DNA of 64,000 nt. Origin: Bugula neritina (lineage: Eukaryota > Bryozoa > Gymnolaemata > Cheilostomatida > Bugulidae). The translations under genes and the position numbers were made by a program. Below, piece by piece: positions 62,596-64,000 of the stretch (the stretch's first letter is position 1; each line of letters starts with the position of its first letter). The stretch covers positions 28,012,004 to 28,076,003 of the forward strand of contig OZ037765.1 in assembly GCA_964035545.1 (NCBI GenBank), read 5' to 3'. The notes beneath the pieces were generated by a model that was given only the letters and a program-made list of their open reading frames with translations, had not been told where the DNA came from and did no database searches.

Positions 62596-64000
62596 AGTTA
62601 AATTGCTAGAAGCATAAGCTAAAATTATCCAGATTCTGAAAGATGAAGTAAATCACATGCAATGACAGAATTATGAATGCAACAATAATTTTGCGCATTT
62701 AAAGGTATGTATAAGTACAATCATATGCTTGACTGAGGCTGAAGGTGCAGAAAACATTTTAAAACTTTTTCTTGGTGCTTATCTTAAAAGATCATCTAAA
62801 GTATTAGGTATTTTAGTAAAAGAGCTCTGCATACTGTTTTGATGGAATTCTAAACATTAAATTTAATTTTGTGAACCAAATTATATTGAAAAATAAAAGC
62901 ATGCTGTACACTTACTTTTAATTTATGAGCCTATGCATTTTATTAAATGACAAAAAAATGCATATACATATTATAGTGGATAAGAAACTATTTTGTGGTG
63001 TCAAATAACTTTTTTTACTAAAAAGCATTATCTCTTTTTCTTGGATTGTTGATTACTCTGTACAAGCTTAAACTGTAATATTTGAAATGAAAGCTGTAGA
63101 AAACGAAACTAGCTTCACCCCAGCTAGTATTTGCTGCTGAGTGGACATCAACCAAATTGATCTTCATCAGCAAACTGACATATTGTATGTGGTTAAAAAT
63201 TATCACATCATACTTACATGAGCAACTTTATCATTAATAAGCGGGCAGCATATATTTAATCACTGTTTTCTACCAGTTTTCTATAACAAAGAAACTTTAA
63301 CTTTACTATTACTAATGTAATACTAATATTAATAGTACTAGTACTAGTGTAGTACTACTATTTGTATTAGTATTACTATTACTATTATAAATTTTTTGTA
63401 ATAAATATTATAATACACTTATAACTTAAACTGCAACAATTGACAATTAATTATTCAATCAATAATAACTATTACTGTTGCTATTAATATTAGTATTACT
63501 ATTAGTATAACTATAACTATAAGTATTACTGTAACTGTAAGACTAAGTGTAAGTATAACTCTTAACTGTAACTATCACTAATACTAATAGTAATAGTAAT
63601 ACTATAAGTATAACTATAAGTATAAGTTATAACTACAAGCTCACAAGCAAATGTTTCCTTCTAATCGAATGTGAATACCATCATGAATTGATCAGATTAT
63701 AAATTTTCTATTGGTGAGATAAAGTTTTAAGAGCATTGCTCATAATAGTGCTGCGTCACGATTGTATCAGCTAAAAATCATGGCCATATTTCATACTCCA
63801 CACATAACAGCTGAAAAGCATAATAACATTATTATTGTTGTTAAGTTTTAGCGATTCCGCTATTTTATATGTGCTAATAGAGCCAATTGTAGCCAGACTT
63901 ACAAAACAACTAGAACTTCTAACCATTCACAGGATATCAAAAGCACGTGTCTTTTTTTGAGCCCATTTCTGATGGTTAGCATGCGAAAAACTATCCAATC
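62596..64000. other. Upstream of pirin to right edge
   Basis: Pirin promoter side, then AT-rich DNA. ACTAAT/ATTAGT/AGTATT simple repeats at about 63305-63390 and 63465-63630. No coding exon is supported. Confidence 0.6.
63305..63630. repeat. ACTAAT/ATTAGT and TATAAGTATAACTA repeats
   Basis: Two clusters. Around 63310-63390, ACTAATATTAATAGTACTAG and ATTAGTATTACT words include the palindrome ACTAGTACTAGT. Around 63465-63630, TATTAGTATTACTATTAGTA runs into AACTATAAGTATAACT words and then the reverse-complement form ACTAATAGTAATAGTAAT. Confidence 0.8.

Overview
The window is a gene-rich but AT-rich piece of an animal nuclear genome. All recognisable proteins are conserved metazoan ones. Genes are split into many short exons with GT-AG introns, and introns and spacers are full of AT-rich simple repeats, minisatellites and short non-autonomous transposons. 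A PI3-kinase p85 with SH3 and RhoGAP domains argues against an insect. A spiralian invertebrate (bryozoan, mollusc or annelid type) is my best guess, but the phylum is not established by the sequence.

Layout, left to right: (1) 180-12261, minus, the 5' three-fifths of a PI3K regulatory subunit (p85), with an unusual C1-SAM-C1 segment between SH3 and RhoGAP; the iSH2 and cSH2 parts lie beyond the left edge. (2) 16786-18791, minus, deoxyhypusine hydroxylase (DOHH), complete. (3) 21144-23206, plus, ribosomal protein S7, complete, head-to-head with DOHH. (4) 23702-26458, minus, peroxin-13, complete, tail-to-tail with RPS7. (5) 27610-57047, minus, HEATR1/UTP10, about 40 coding exons and about 2,019 residues. 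(6) Inside one HEATR1 intron is a single-exon orphan class-A GPCR (31422-32603, minus). (7) Inside another is an opposite-strand four-exon gene (37099-42696, plus) for a type I membrane mucin-like protein. It has two pairs of six-cysteine modules flanking a Thr/Asp/Glu repeat of about 1,000 residues. (8) 59880-62595, minus, pirin, complete.

Mobile and repeated DNA: four copies of a tRNA-Thr-derived SINE, one hAT-type MITE with an 8-bp target duplication, one 647-bp foldback element just upstream of p85, a second dispersed repeat with an AATA-rich tail, three minisatellites in p85 introns, and recurring ACTAAT/ATTAGT arrays that form long near-perfect palindromes.

The genes are mostly unrelated housekeeping loci (eIF5A hypusination, 40S ribosome, peroxisomal import, 18S rRNA processing, nuclear iron protein) and do not form an operon or pathway. 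Exon boundaries were placed by splice consensus, reading-frame continuity and recalled family alignment; none is supported by transcripts here, and individual boundaries may be off by a base or two.
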